This document shows positions 26,223-34,344 of a stretch of DNA of 64,000 nucleotides, piece after piece. The notes beneath the pieces are model-generated. The model made no database searches and had not been told where the DNA came from. It saw only the letters and a list, made by a program, of their open reading frames with translations. The translations under genes were made by a program, and so were the position numbers. The stretch's first letter is position 1, and each line of letters begins with the position of its first letter. This stretch comes from CAZEPJ01 sp964514105 (lineage in GTDB: Bacteria > Desulfobacterota > Desulfocorpusculales > Desulfocorpusculum): positions 1-64,000 of the forward strand of contig CAZEPJ010000001.1 of the NCBI GenBank assembly GCA_964514105.1. Reading direction: 5' to 3'.

Positions 26223-27776
26223 ATGGAGAACAGGCGATTCCTGAAGGGCTGGGGCGCATTTTCGTGCGTGTCGATCTCCCTCGTCCTCACGGCGGCGTCT
26301 CTCGACGCGGCATGGGCCGCGTCGGCCGACCTCACCCGGATCAACCCGGCTTTTCTCGTCACCGCGGAGGAGGCCCAGGAGTGGCACGCCCTCAAGGACA
26401 GGGGCGGGCCCACTTTCTCGGGAAACGCGTCGTGGCGCGCGTACATGGCGTTCTTGGAGGAGAAGCTCGAGGGATACGGGGTGGTGGATCTGCACAAGAA
26501 CGGCTGGACGTACGACCGCTGGTTCACCACGGAATGGCCCGACAGCTCCGGTTGGTCCCTCGTCTCGGACGGAGCGCCGGTGCGGGTCTCCCACTACGGC
26601 GCGTACTCGGGATCCACGGGGCCCGAGGGGATCATTGCCGAGCTGGCCCTGTACACCCCGTCCACGCCCATGGAGACGTTCAAGGGGAAAATCGTCGTCT
26701 TTCGAACGGCGCCCCACCCCAAGCCCCCCCTGGAGGATGAATACAAGAGGTGGTTCACCCTCAACGACTACGAGTACGCCTCGGAGATCGAAGAACTTCC
26801 TCCCCTGTTCACCCAGATCCCCCCGAGCGAGTCGGTCTCGTACGACGTCTGGTGGCAGCTGCGTCAGACCATGGTGGTGAACAAGGTGCTGCGAGAGGGG
26901 CAGGCTGCGGGCGGCGCCGTGGTCTTCGACATGTCCCACAAGCGGCTGGCCGGGCTCTACACCTTTCCGGTGATGCCCCTCCACCCCCATCCCACGCTAT
27001 ACGTGGACCGCGATGCGGGCCAGAAGCTCCTCGCCGACGCCAAGGCGGGGAAGAAGGCGGTCCTGAGGCTCGAGGCCAAGATCGAACCCACCGAGACGTA
27101 CCAGCTCATCGGGTATCTGCCAGGGCGGAACTACGGGACGGACCGCGATGAGCGGATCCTCCTCATCACCCACACAGACGGGCCGGCGGTCCTGCAGGAC
27201 AACGGCGCCCTGGGCCTGCTGGGGATCGTGGCCTACTTCTCCGGGATCCCCCGGGCCCAGCGGCCCAGGACCCTCATGATCTATCTGGACAACCGCCACT
27301 ACATGCCGGGCATGGAGCGCGCCTTCGCCAAACAGGACTGGCTGGAGAAGAACCCCGCGGCCAAGAAATCCATTGTGGGGCTCATCGCCACCGAGCATCT
27401 GGGGCAGATCGAGTTCCGAGAAAAGGGCGAGGTGTACGAGCCCACCGGGAAGGTGGAGCCGGCCTTCCTGTGGACGCGGAACGACCAGTCGCTCATCGAC
27501 AAGGCCATCCGGGCCGTCAAGGACCACAAATGGCCCAGGGTCCTGGTGCAGTGCGTGGAGCGGCCTGGCAAACACGGGGGCACGCAGGGGGTGTGGTACG
27601 GGATGGGGAAGATCGCCGAGGAGATGAAGCTCCCGGCCTTCGCCACCATGGGCACCCAGGGCGCGTACTGGACAACGGCCTCCCGCATCGAGACCTTCAA
27701 CAAGGAGCGCTTCCGCGTCCAGGTGGCCGCCATGGCCCAGCTCACCGGCGAGCTCATGGCTGCCGAGCCCAAGTGA
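26223..27776 (+). CDS. Exported M28-like hydrolase with PA-type region
   Basis: A 517-residue exported protein. A signal peptide is clear: MENRRFLKGWG, hydrophobic SCVSISLVLTAASLDAAW, cleavage near AASA. The middle (about 110-270) resembles a PA-like insert (GIIAELALYTPS, GKIVVFRTAPH, GAVVFDMSH). The C-terminal half resembles M28 aminopeptidases: LLITHTDGPAVLQDNGALGL, MIYLDNRHYMPG, LIATEHLGQIEF. The usual M28 zinc ligands are only partly kept (HxD and E-H), so activity is uncertain. It probably acts in the periplasm or outside the cell on peptides or amides. Confidence 0.75.
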   Translation: MENRRFLKGWGAFSCVSISLVLTAASLDAAWAASADLTRINPAFLVTAEEAQEWHALKDRGGPTFSGNASWRAYMAFLEEKLEGYGVVDLHKNGWTYDRWFTTEWPDSSGWSLVSDGAPVRVSHYGAYSGSTGPEGIIAELALYTPSTPMETFKGKIVVFRTAPHPKPPLEDEYKRWFTLNDYEYASEIEELPPLFTQIPPSESVSYDVWWQLRQTMVVNKVLREGQAAGGAVVFDMSHKRLAGLYTFPVMPLHPHPTLYVDRDAGQKLLADAKAGKKAVLRLEAKIEPTETYQLIGYLPGRNYGTDRDERILLITHTDGPAVLQDNGALGLLGIVAYFSGIPRAQRPRTLMIYLDNRHYMPGMERAFAKQDWLEKNPAAKKSIVGLIATEHLGQIEFREKGEVYEPTGKVEPAFLWTRNDQSLIDKAIRAVKDHKWPRVLVQCVERPGKHGGTQGVWYGMGKIAEEMKLPAFATMGTQGAYWTTASRIETFNKERFRVQVAAMAQLTGELMAAEPK

Positions 27777-27855
27777 CGGCCCGCGTCCCGCATGGAACGG
27801 TTGTTGCGCGGGATGCCCCCTGAAGCGGCAAACGGGACCCGCCACGGCGGGGATG

Positions 27856-28953
27856 TCAGGGGACCGCAGCCAGGGCCTTGGCCAAGGCGGATGAGAAGTC
27901 GGCCAGGGACACCCCCGGGATCTCCGTGCGGGGGCGGTCTAGGGTCCCTTGAATTCGGGCTTCCAGGGCCTCCAGGGATGCGGGGGCGCCCCGGAGGGCT
28001 TCCTCCATCTCGCCCACGATCCCCAATGGCTTGGGGTGGAAATCCCCGGTGATGATGACGTCATGGATCCGGCCTTCCCTGAGCATGAGGGTGGTGCGGA
28101 TGAGGCCGGCCGGGGCCTTGTGGCACCCCTCCACCCGCCGGCAGTCGGGGGGAAGGCCCTGGAACCGAACGGCTTCGGAGTTGGCGTGGAGCCATGCCTC
28201 CGTGGTGAACACGGCTTCGTACTGCGCCGCGTAGGTCCCCTCCAGCGGGTTCAGCTCCCCAGGCACCAAGCCGACCTCCGGTCCGAAGATCCCGGCAATG
28301 AACCGCCGGGTCAGGGTCATGATCTCCCCCCGGCTCACCGCGCGGCCCACCTCCGCCTCCAGGCAGGAGATGCGCCGGGTCGCGTCCTGGATCGCCTTGT
28401 CGGCCATCTTCTCCGGCGGGGTCTTCATGGCGCGGCGGAGGGTCTCCTGGTTCATGGGGGGGACGTTGAGGATGTAGCGCAGGGTCAGGACGTCTTGCTC
28501 CAGCCGGGCCGAGGCAGCCACCAGCTTGCGCCCCGACACCTCCACGTCGTTCATGGGCCGGTACACGGCGTCCACATCGAAGGAGGCCCTCAGCGCGCCG
28601 GCCATGGCCGTCAGGCTGACCCGGAACCCGTCGGCGATGGACTTCATGGGGACCCAAGAGGATCTGGCATCCAGGGAGAGCATGAGGAAGACCGCCCCCC
28701 TTGCCCCCAGGATGGCTCCCCCCGTGTTCCTCCTGCGCCGGACCGGGATCCCCGCCTCCCGGCAATAGTCCAAGTGAAGGCACTTCTCCGGATCTTCCAG
28801 GTACCCTACCGTGATGCTGTCTTCGGGAAAGACGCCCAGGACCGCGGTGTCGACGGACCTGTGCTCCTCCATGGCCCGCTCGATGGCCGGGGAGATGCTC
28901 GTGGAAAGATCCGCGTACGAGTGATCCATCGTGAGAAGACGCAACTCGGCCAT
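27856..28953 (-). CDS. lplA: Lipoate-protein ligase A family protein
   Basis: A 365-residue protein. The ATG at 28953 has GGAGG 5 nt upstream. A BPL/LPL catalytic domain occupies about 1-250: LGVFPEDSITVGYLED, VRRRRNTGGAILG for the substrate-binding RRxTGG, and MNDVEVSGRKLVAASAR with the lysine that contacts lipoyl-AMP. The C-terminal part (about 270-360) resembles the accessory LplA domain. It probably attaches lipoate or a related carboxylic acid to a carrier protein. No lipoylated enzyme genes are adjacent. Another acyl-carrier ligase function is possible. Confidence 0.85.
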   Translation of the reverse strand: MAELRLLTMDHSYADLSTSISPAIERAMEEHRSVDTAVLGVFPEDSITVGYLEDPEKCLHLDYCREAGIPVRRRRNTGGAILGARGAVFLMLSLDARSSWVPMKSIADGFRVSLTAMAGALRASFDVDAVYRPMNDVEVSGRKLVAASARLEQDVLTLRYILNVPPMNQETLRRAMKTPPEKMADKAIQDATRRISCLEAEVGRAVSRGEIMTLTRRFIAGIFGPEVGLVPGELNPLEGTYAAQYEAVFTTEAWLHANSEAVRFQGLPPDCRRVEGCHKAPAGLIRTTLMLREGRIHDVIITGDFHPKPLGIVGEMEEALRGAPASLEALEARIQGTLDRPRTEIPGVSLADFSSALAKALAAVP

Positions 28954-29172
28954 GCCGACCTCCGTGTGTCCCATGATAGGGGCGCCCTCAGCGCCCGACC
29001 CTACACCGAGGCCAAGCATAGGCGAGGCAAGCGCAGACGTCAACGGCCGCCGGGACGCCGGATGTGCGAGGCATTGACGGCCTGGGGGCGAGGGAGGTAC
29101 AGTCGAGCCATGCCCGGACGGCGGGCCGGTGCCGAGGCGGTGTCCCGGGCGCCTGCAACGGGCAATCTCAGG

Positions 29173-30027
29173 ATGAGGAAGGGGTGGGGCGTGGGGGTTC
29201 CGCATTGGGCTGAGGCGTGGCGGGAGCCGAGGACGGAGCTGTTCGAGTACACGTGGAAGGACGCGGTCCTCTATGCCCTGGGCATCGGGGCCCAGGGGGA
29301 CGAGATGCCCTTTCTCTACGAGGGAACACCCGGCGGCCTCCGGGTGTTTCCCAGCTTCGCGGCCATCGCCGGCGCGTCCCTCATCCGGGACTTCGTCCAT
29401 CAGCACGACGCCCCGCGGCTCCTCCACGGCGAGCAGGGCATACGGCTCCATGGCCCGCTTCCTCCCCAAGGGAAGGTGGTGGTCCAGGGGCGGATCACGG
29501 ACGTCTTCGACAAGGGGAAGGCCGCGGTCATCCATTTCCGGTCCCAGGGAGGGACTGTGGACGGGGCCCCCCTCTTCGAGGTGGAGCACGTGGCGTTCTA
29601 TTTGGGGGCGGGCGGCTTTGGCGGGGATCCCGGCCCCCCAACGGAGCCTCTGGAGCCACCCGAGGGCGTGGAACCCCGCTGGCGCGTGGCGTACGCGGTG
29701 CCGTCCAACCAGGCCGCCCTGTACCGCCTGAGCGGAGACCTCAACCCGCTGCACATAGACTCCGAGGCGGCCCGGCGCGTCGGCTTCCCCCGCCCCATCC
29801 TCCATGGCCTGTGCACGTACGGGTTTGCCACCCGTGCCATCGTCCACGGCCCTTGCCGAGGGGATGCGGGGAGGCTGAGGGAGTTCAAGGCCCGCTTCTC
29901 CAACGCGGTCTTCCCGGGGGAGACCCTCGTCACCGAGGGGTGGGAAGGGGAGGGAGGCCGGACGCTCATCCGGGTGCGGACCGAGCGGGCCGTGGTGATC
30001 ACCAACGCGTATGCGGTCATGGGGTGA
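29173..30027 (+). CDS. MaoC-family 2-enoyl-CoA hydratase
   Basis: A 284-residue double hot-dog protein. The N-terminal hot dog begins at EYTWKDAVLYALGIGA; the C-terminal one carries the hydratase-2 signature LSGDLNPLHIDSEAARRVGF followed by PILHGLCTYGFA. This is the layout of R-specific enoyl-CoA hydratases such as the domain of peroxisomal multifunctional enzyme type 2. It would hydrate trans-2-enoyl-CoA to (R)-3-hydroxyacyl-CoA in fatty-acid or acyl-CoA metabolism. The ATG at 29173 is chosen; GTG 29191 (behind GGAAGGGG) is an equal candidate, and the open frame further upstream is antisense to lplA. Confidence 0.85.
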   Translation: MRKGWGVGVPHWAEAWREPRTELFEYTWKDAVLYALGIGAQGDEMPFLYEGTPGGLRVFPSFAAIAGASLIRDFVHQHDAPRLLHGEQGIRLHGPLPPQGKVVVQGRITDVFDKGKAAVIHFRSQGGTVDGAPLFEVEHVAFYLGAGGFGGDPGPPTEPLEPPEGVEPRWRVAYAVPSNQAALYRLSGDLNPLHIDSEAARRVGFPRPILHGLCTYGFATRAIVHGPCRGDAGRLREFKARFSNAVFPGETLVTEGWEGEGGRTLIRVRTERAVVITNAYAVMG

Positions 30028-30099
30028 CACCCGGCTGGGGGCACCGTCGGGGTGTCCCCGGGGGGCCGCCCGTCTTGTTCTCCACGCACAGAGGTGACC

Positions 30100-30534
30100 A
30101 TGTTCGAGCGGGTTCTGTATCCCACGGATTTCTCGGATGTGTCCATGAAGACGCTGGAATACGTCAAGGGACTGGCCGGGATTGGTGCCAGGGAGGTGGT
30201 CCTGCTTCACGTCATCGATGAGCGGACGCTCAAGGCCCTGGAACAGCACGCCCCCACCGTGGCCGTTCGCTATGAGGCGTTGGCCAGGGAGGACATCCGC
30301 GAGGAATTGGAGCGGACCGTGGGGGAGCTTCAAGGGGCGGGGCTTCGAGTGAAGACCCTGGTCCGGCTGGGAGTCCCCCTGTTGGAGATCCTCAAGGCCG
30401 AGGAGCAGGAGGATGTCACCGCCGTGGTCCTGGGCTCACACGGGAAGAGCAACCTGCAGGAAGTCCTCCTGGGCTCCGTCTCGGAAAAGGTCATGCGGCG
30501 CTGCAAAAGGCCGGTCTTGGTGATCAAGCGGTGA
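30100..30534 (+). CDS. Universal stress protein
   Basis: A 144-residue single-domain Usp. The ATG at 30100 has GAGGTG 5 nt upstream. N-terminal FERVLYPTDFSD and the ATP-binding loop VVLGSHGKSNLQEVLLGSVS (G-x2-G-x9-GS) mark an ATP-binding member of the UspFG/MJ0577 branch, ending in the usual RPVLVIKR strand. Usp proteins help survival under starvation or stress; no specific partner is evident. It follows the MaoC gene by 72 nt and may be cotranscribed. Confidence 0.93.
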   Translation: MFERVLYPTDFSDVSMKTLEYVKGLAGIGAREVVLLHVIDERTLKALEQHAPTVAVRYEALAREDIREELERTVGELQGAGLRVKTLVRLGVPLLEILKAEEQEDVTAVVLGSHGKSNLQEVLLGSVSEKVMRRCKRPVLVIKR

Positions 30535-30699
30535 TGGTGCGGCGGCATTCCAGCGGCCTCCACCCGGCCCCTCGCCCGCACAAGTCGACATCTTCTCGGC
30601 TGCTGAATGGCCGGCGGGAGGGGAGATGTCGGACCTCCGGGTCGGCCATGACTGTCGAGAGTGAAGGATCGGAAAGCAGGGCCCGAGCTGCCGCCAGGG

Positions 30700-30879
30700 T
30701 CACGGACCCAGGCCGCCCCAAGAGGGGAAGGGGGGAGAACAGCCAGGGGCCAGGGGATCTTGCTGGCAGATGACCCTCGCCATGCGGTCGTCTCCATGGT
30801 AGCGCGGCAACTGGCCGCAACCCGCCACGGCCAACGACAACCACGCCACACCCAGAAGGACCCAGACACACCGAGCCAT
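30700..30879 (-). CDS. Small putative lipoprotein
   Basis: A 59-residue frame on the reverse strand. MARCVWVLLGVAWLSLAVAG is a short signal peptide ending in the lipobox LAVAGC, so the mature protein would be about 40 residues with a lipidated Cys and two more Cys. GGGGGGATGGT precedes the ATG at 30879. It lies alone between usp and glmU, antiparallel to both. Function unknown; its small size makes the call tentative. Confidence 0.5.
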   Translation of the reverse strand: MARCVWVLLGVAWLSLAVAGCGQLPRYHGDDRMARVICQQDPLAPGCSPPFPSWGGLGP

Positions 30880-30990
30880 ACCATCCCCCCACCGTTGGTT
30901 CCCCGAGTTGGGCCAATTCCTCAGGTACCTTACTCCCCCGGGGGCCATGGATCAAGCCGTTGGACGCTTTCGCTGGAGGCAGCCGACTCC

Positions 30991-31019
30991 TTCCCGGGGT
31001 CCCGAGGCTGATGTATAAT
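30991..31019 (+). promoter_or_regulatory. Promoter of glmU-glmS-pcrA
   Basis: A perfect -10 TATAAT (31014-31019) with a weak -35 TTCCCG (30991-30996) at 17-nt spacing. It lies 79 nt upstream of the glmU start. Confidence 0.5.
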
Positions 31020-31098
31020 CGCTCCAGGCATCTCGCCACCAGAGCGACGGACCGGCACGGCCTCGTGCAGGGGCTGGAAGCCGCATGGGGGATCCGGC

Positions 31099-32484
31099 AT
31101 GGGGGATCTGGCCGCTGTGATTCTGGCCGCAGGGAAAGGCACCCGGATGAAGTCCCGGCTGCCCAAGGTCCTGCATCCGCTGGCCGGTCGACCCATGATC
31201 CGGTACCCCCTGGACCTGGCCAGGCGTCTTTGCGCAGAGCCCATCGTGGTGGTGGTGGGACACGGCGCTCATGCCGTGCAGCGGGAACTGGATGGGGATG
31301 ACCTGCGGGTTGTGACCCAGGAGCCCCAGCTGGGGACCGGCCATGCCGTCGGTTTCGCCCGGGAGGCCCTGGGGGACCATCGCGGGGACCTGCTGATCCT
31401 CTGCGGGGACGTTCCCCTCCTCACCGAAGAGACCGCCAGGGGGCTGCTGGAACGCCACCGGAGAGGGGAGGCCTCGCTGACGGTCCTCACGGGTCCCATG
31501 GACGATCCCACCGGCTACGGCCGCATCATCCGAGGGGCGGGCGGAGAGGTGCGAATGATCGTGGAGGAAAAGGATGCCACAGAGGCGCAGCGGGCGATCC
31601 GGGAGGTCAATGGTGGGACGTACTGCGCCCGTGGACCGAGCCTTTTTCGGGCCCTGGAGGCCATTCGACCGGACAACGTCCAGGGCGAGTACTACCTGAC
31701 GGACGCGGTGGCGCTCCTGGCATCGGAGGGCGTGGAGGCCTTTTCGGCGCCTTCCCACCAAGAGTTCATGGGGATCAACGACCGCATCGAGCTGGCCCAG
31801 GCCGAGGAGGTCCTCCAGTGGCGACAGCGCCGGCACTGGATGCGCGAGGGGGTGACCCTCACGGATCCGTCCAGCGTGTTCATGGACGTCGATGTGGAGA
31901 TTGGCCGGGACACGCTCATCGACCCCAACGTCGTCCTCAGGGGTGGCACACGCATCGGCCGCGGTTGCCGAATCGGGACCGGGTGCATCCTCGATGCGAG
32001 CGTTCTTGAGGACGGGGTGACCGTCCGGCCGTACTCGGTCATCGCCGGAAGCCGGGTGGCCGAGGGGGCGGCCATCGGCCCTTTCGCCCATTTGAGGGCA
32101 GGGAACCGCATCGGCGCCGCGGCCGAGATCGGCAATTTCGTCGAGGTGAAGAACTGCAGCGTGGGTCGGGGCAGCAAGGCCTCCCACCTGACGTATCTGG
32201 GTGATGCCGAGCTGGGCGAGGGGGTCAACATCGGCGCGGGGACCATCACCTGCAACTACGACGGCCGGGCCAAACACCGCACCGTCATCGAGGAAGATGT
32301 GTTCGTGGGGAGCGGCACCCAGCTCGTGGCCCCGGTCCGGGTCGGCAAGGGCGCGCTGGTCGGAGCGGGCTCCACCATCACCAGGGACGTGCCGCCCGGG
32401 GCCATGGCCCTGTCCCGGCCCAGACAGGTCAACCGCCCGGGGCGTGCCCAGGGACCTGTGCGCAAGCGGGAGAAGCGGGGATAG
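31099..32484 (+). CDS. glmU: Bifunctional N-acetylglucosamine-1-P uridyltransferase/glucosamine-1-P acetyltransferase
   Basis: A 461-residue enzyme making UDP-GlcNAc, the precursor of peptidoglycan and LPS. The N-terminal pyrophosphorylase half has LAAGKGTRMKSRLPK (9-23), ILCGDVPLL and VNGGTYC. The C-terminal half is a left-handed beta helix of hexapeptide repeats from about residue 250 with the acetyl-CoA site around NFVEVKNCSVG and INIGAGTITCNYDG. Lengths and motifs are complete. glmS follows after 3 nt, so the last two steps to GlcN-1-P products are encoded together. Confidence 0.97.
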   Translation: MGDLAAVILAAGKGTRMKSRLPKVLHPLAGRPMIRYPLDLARRLCAEPIVVVVGHGAHAVQRELDGDDLRVVTQEPQLGTGHAVGFAREALGDHRGDLLILCGDVPLLTEETARGLLERHRRGEASLTVLTGPMDDPTGYGRIIRGAGGEVRMIVEEKDATEAQRAIREVNGGTYCARGPSLFRALEAIRPDNVQGEYYLTDAVALLASEGVEAFSAPSHQEFMGINDRIELAQAEEVLQWRQRRHWMREGVTLTDPSSVFMDVDVEIGRDTLIDPNVVLRGGTRIGRGCRIGTGCILDASVLEDGVTVRPYSVIAGSRVAEGAAIGPFAHLRAGNRIGAAAEIGNFVEVKNCSVGRGSKASHLTYLGDAELGEGVNIGAGTITCNYDGRAKHRTVIEEDVFVGSGTQLVAPVRVGKGALVGAGSTITRDVPPGAMALSRPRQVNRPGRAQGPVRKREKRG

Positions 32485-32487
32485 CCC

Positions 32488-34314
32488 ATGTGTGGGATCA
32501 TCGGATACGTGGGGGGGCGTCCGGCCCAGGGGATCATACTCGACGGGCTGAGACGGCTGGAGTATCGGGGGTACGACTCCAGCGGGGTGGCCGTCCTGGA
32601 CGGAGGCGAGATGCGGATCGAGCGGGCCGTTGGGAAGCTCGCGGCCCTGGAAGGAAAGCTCCAGGAGCCTCTGCCGGGCTGCGTGGGCGTCGGCCACACC
32701 CGCTGGGCCACCCATGGAAGCCCCACCGAGGAGAATGCCCATCCCCACGAGGCGGGCGGCGTTGTGGTGGTCCACAACGGCATCATCGAGAACTACCTCG
32801 CCCTCAAGGAGGGACTGCTGCGCGAGGGTCGCACCTTTCGCTCGGAGACGGATACGGAGGTCGTCTGCCACCTGATCCGTCGCGGCCTGGACCGGGGGTT
32901 GACCTTGGAGGAGGCGGTTTGCCAGGTCCTGAAGGAGATCCGGGGTTCCTTCGCGCTGGTCATTCTTTGGCGCGGGGCCCCGGATCGGATCGTGGGCGTG
33001 CGAAAGGAGAGCCCCCTCGTGGTCGGGCTCGGGGAAGGGGAGAACTTCCTGGCATCGGACATCCCCGCCATCCTCCAGCACACGCGGCAGATGCTCTTTC
33101 TCGACGACGGCGAGATGGCCGTCCTGGACCGGCAGGGCGTCCGGGTCCAGCAGTTTGACGGGACGCCCGTCTCCAAGCCGGTTCAGAACATCGACTGGAG
33201 CCCAGTCATGGCGGAGAAGGGGGGGTACCGCCACTTCATGCTCAAGGAGATCTTCGAACAACCCCAGGCCGTCATCGACAGCTTCCGCGGCCGGGTCTTC
33301 CCCGAACGGGGGGAAGTGAACTTCGGCCCCCAGTGCCTCCCCGCGCAAACGTTGGATGCCGTGCAGCGGGTGGTCATCGTGGCCTGCGGGACCTCGTACC
33401 ACGCGGCCCTGGTAGGCAAGTTCCTCCTGGAAGGCATGGCCCGGATCCCGGTGGAGGTCGACCTCGCCTCCGAGTTCCGGCACCGGGAACCGTTGGTGGA
33501 CGCAGAGACCCTGCTCGTGCCCATCAGCCAATCGGGTGAGACCCTGGACACCCTGGGGGCGCTCCGCGAGGGCCAGGCCCGGGGGGCGCGGACCCTTGCC
33601 ATCTGCAACGTGGTTGGGTCGAGCATCGTGCGGGCCTCGCAGGGCGTCCTGTACACCCAGGCCGGTCCGGAGATCGGGGTGGCCTCCACCAAGGCCTTCA
33701 CCACCCAGCTGGTGGTGCTCTATCTCCTGGCCATTCACCTGGGGGCCCTCCGGGGGCGGCTGGATGCGGGGCAGGCCAGGGCGCTGCTGGATGATCTCAT
33801 CCGACTCCCCGGGCAGATGGACGAGATCTTGGCCGCCGACGGCCGCATCCAGGAGGTGGCTCGGCGCTTCATGAACGCCACCAACTTCCTCTATCTGGGT
33901 CGCGGCATCAACTACCCTGTGGCTCTGGAGGGGGCCCTGAAGCTCAAGGAGATCTCATACATCCATGCGGAAGGGTACGCTGCTGGCGAGATGAAGCACG
34001 GCCCCATTGCCCTCATCGACGAGTACCTCCCGGTGGTGGTACTGCTCAGCCCGGGCCGCACCCTGGACAAGGTGCTGGGCAATATCGAGGAGGTCAAGGC
34101 CCGCAAAGGGGTCGTAGTGGCGGTGACAACGGCCCCCCTGGAACGTTTCGCGGCAAAGGTGGACGAGGCGATCCCCCTACCGGCCAACAACGAATTCCTT
34201 ACTCCCATCCTCCTTACCCTGCCGCTGCAGCTCCTGGCGTACCACGTGGCCGTGCTCAAGGGCACGGACGTGGACCAGCCGAGGAACCTGGCCAAGAGCG
34301 TGACGGTGGAATGA
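32488..34314 (+). CDS. glmS: Glutamine-fructose-6-phosphate aminotransferase (isomerizing)
   Basis: A 608-residue enzyme that makes glucosamine-6-phosphate from fructose-6-phosphate and glutamine. MCGIIGYVG gives the N-terminal nucleophile Cys2 after Met removal. The glutaminase domain (about 1-240) contains HTRWATHGSPTEENAHPH. Two SIS domains follow, with ACGTSYHAALVGKF, ISQSGETLDTLGAL and VASTKAFTTQ, and the C terminus ends in LAKSVTVE. All catalytic parts are present. It is 3 nt behind glmU in the same unit. No glmS ribozyme fits the 3-nt gap. Confidence 0.97.
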   Translation: MCGIIGYVGGRPAQGIILDGLRRLEYRGYDSSGVAVLDGGEMRIERAVGKLAALEGKLQEPLPGCVGVGHTRWATHGSPTEENAHPHEAGGVVVVHNGIIENYLALKEGLLREGRTFRSETDTEVVCHLIRRGLDRGLTLEEAVCQVLKEIRGSFALVILWRGAPDRIVGVRKESPLVVGLGEGENFLASDIPAILQHTRQMLFLDDGEMAVLDRQGVRVQQFDGTPVSKPVQNIDWSPVMAEKGGYRHFMLKEIFEQPQAVIDSFRGRVFPERGEVNFGPQCLPAQTLDAVQRVVIVACGTSYHAALVGKFLLEGMARIPVEVDLASEFRHREPLVDAETLLVPISQSGETLDTLGALREGQARGARTLAICNVVGSSIVRASQGVLYTQAGPEIGVASTKAFTTQLVVLYLLAIHLGALRGRLDAGQARALLDDLIRLPGQMDEILAADGRIQEVARRFMNATNFLYLGRGINYPVALEGALKLKEISYIHAEGYAAGEMKHGPIALIDEYLPVVVLLSPGRTLDKVLGNIEEVKARKGVVVAVTTAPLERFAAKVDEAIPLPANNEFLTPILLTLPLQLLAYHVAVLKGTDVDQPRNLAKSVTVE

Positions 34315-34344
34315 TGCGCGGCGGCTGGTTGACGGGCGTCAGAC

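Noticed and set aside
27949..29172. Long forward open frame leading into the MaoC gene
   Set aside because: It is antisense to the lplA homologue, which has a clear RBS and family motifs; the forward part has no recognisable protein.
32485..32487. glmS ribozyme upstream of glmS
   Set aside because: Only 3 nt separate glmU and glmS, leaving no room for it.
30952..33738. A 928-codon reverse frame across glmU and glmS
   Set aside because: Antisense shadow of two unmistakable genes.
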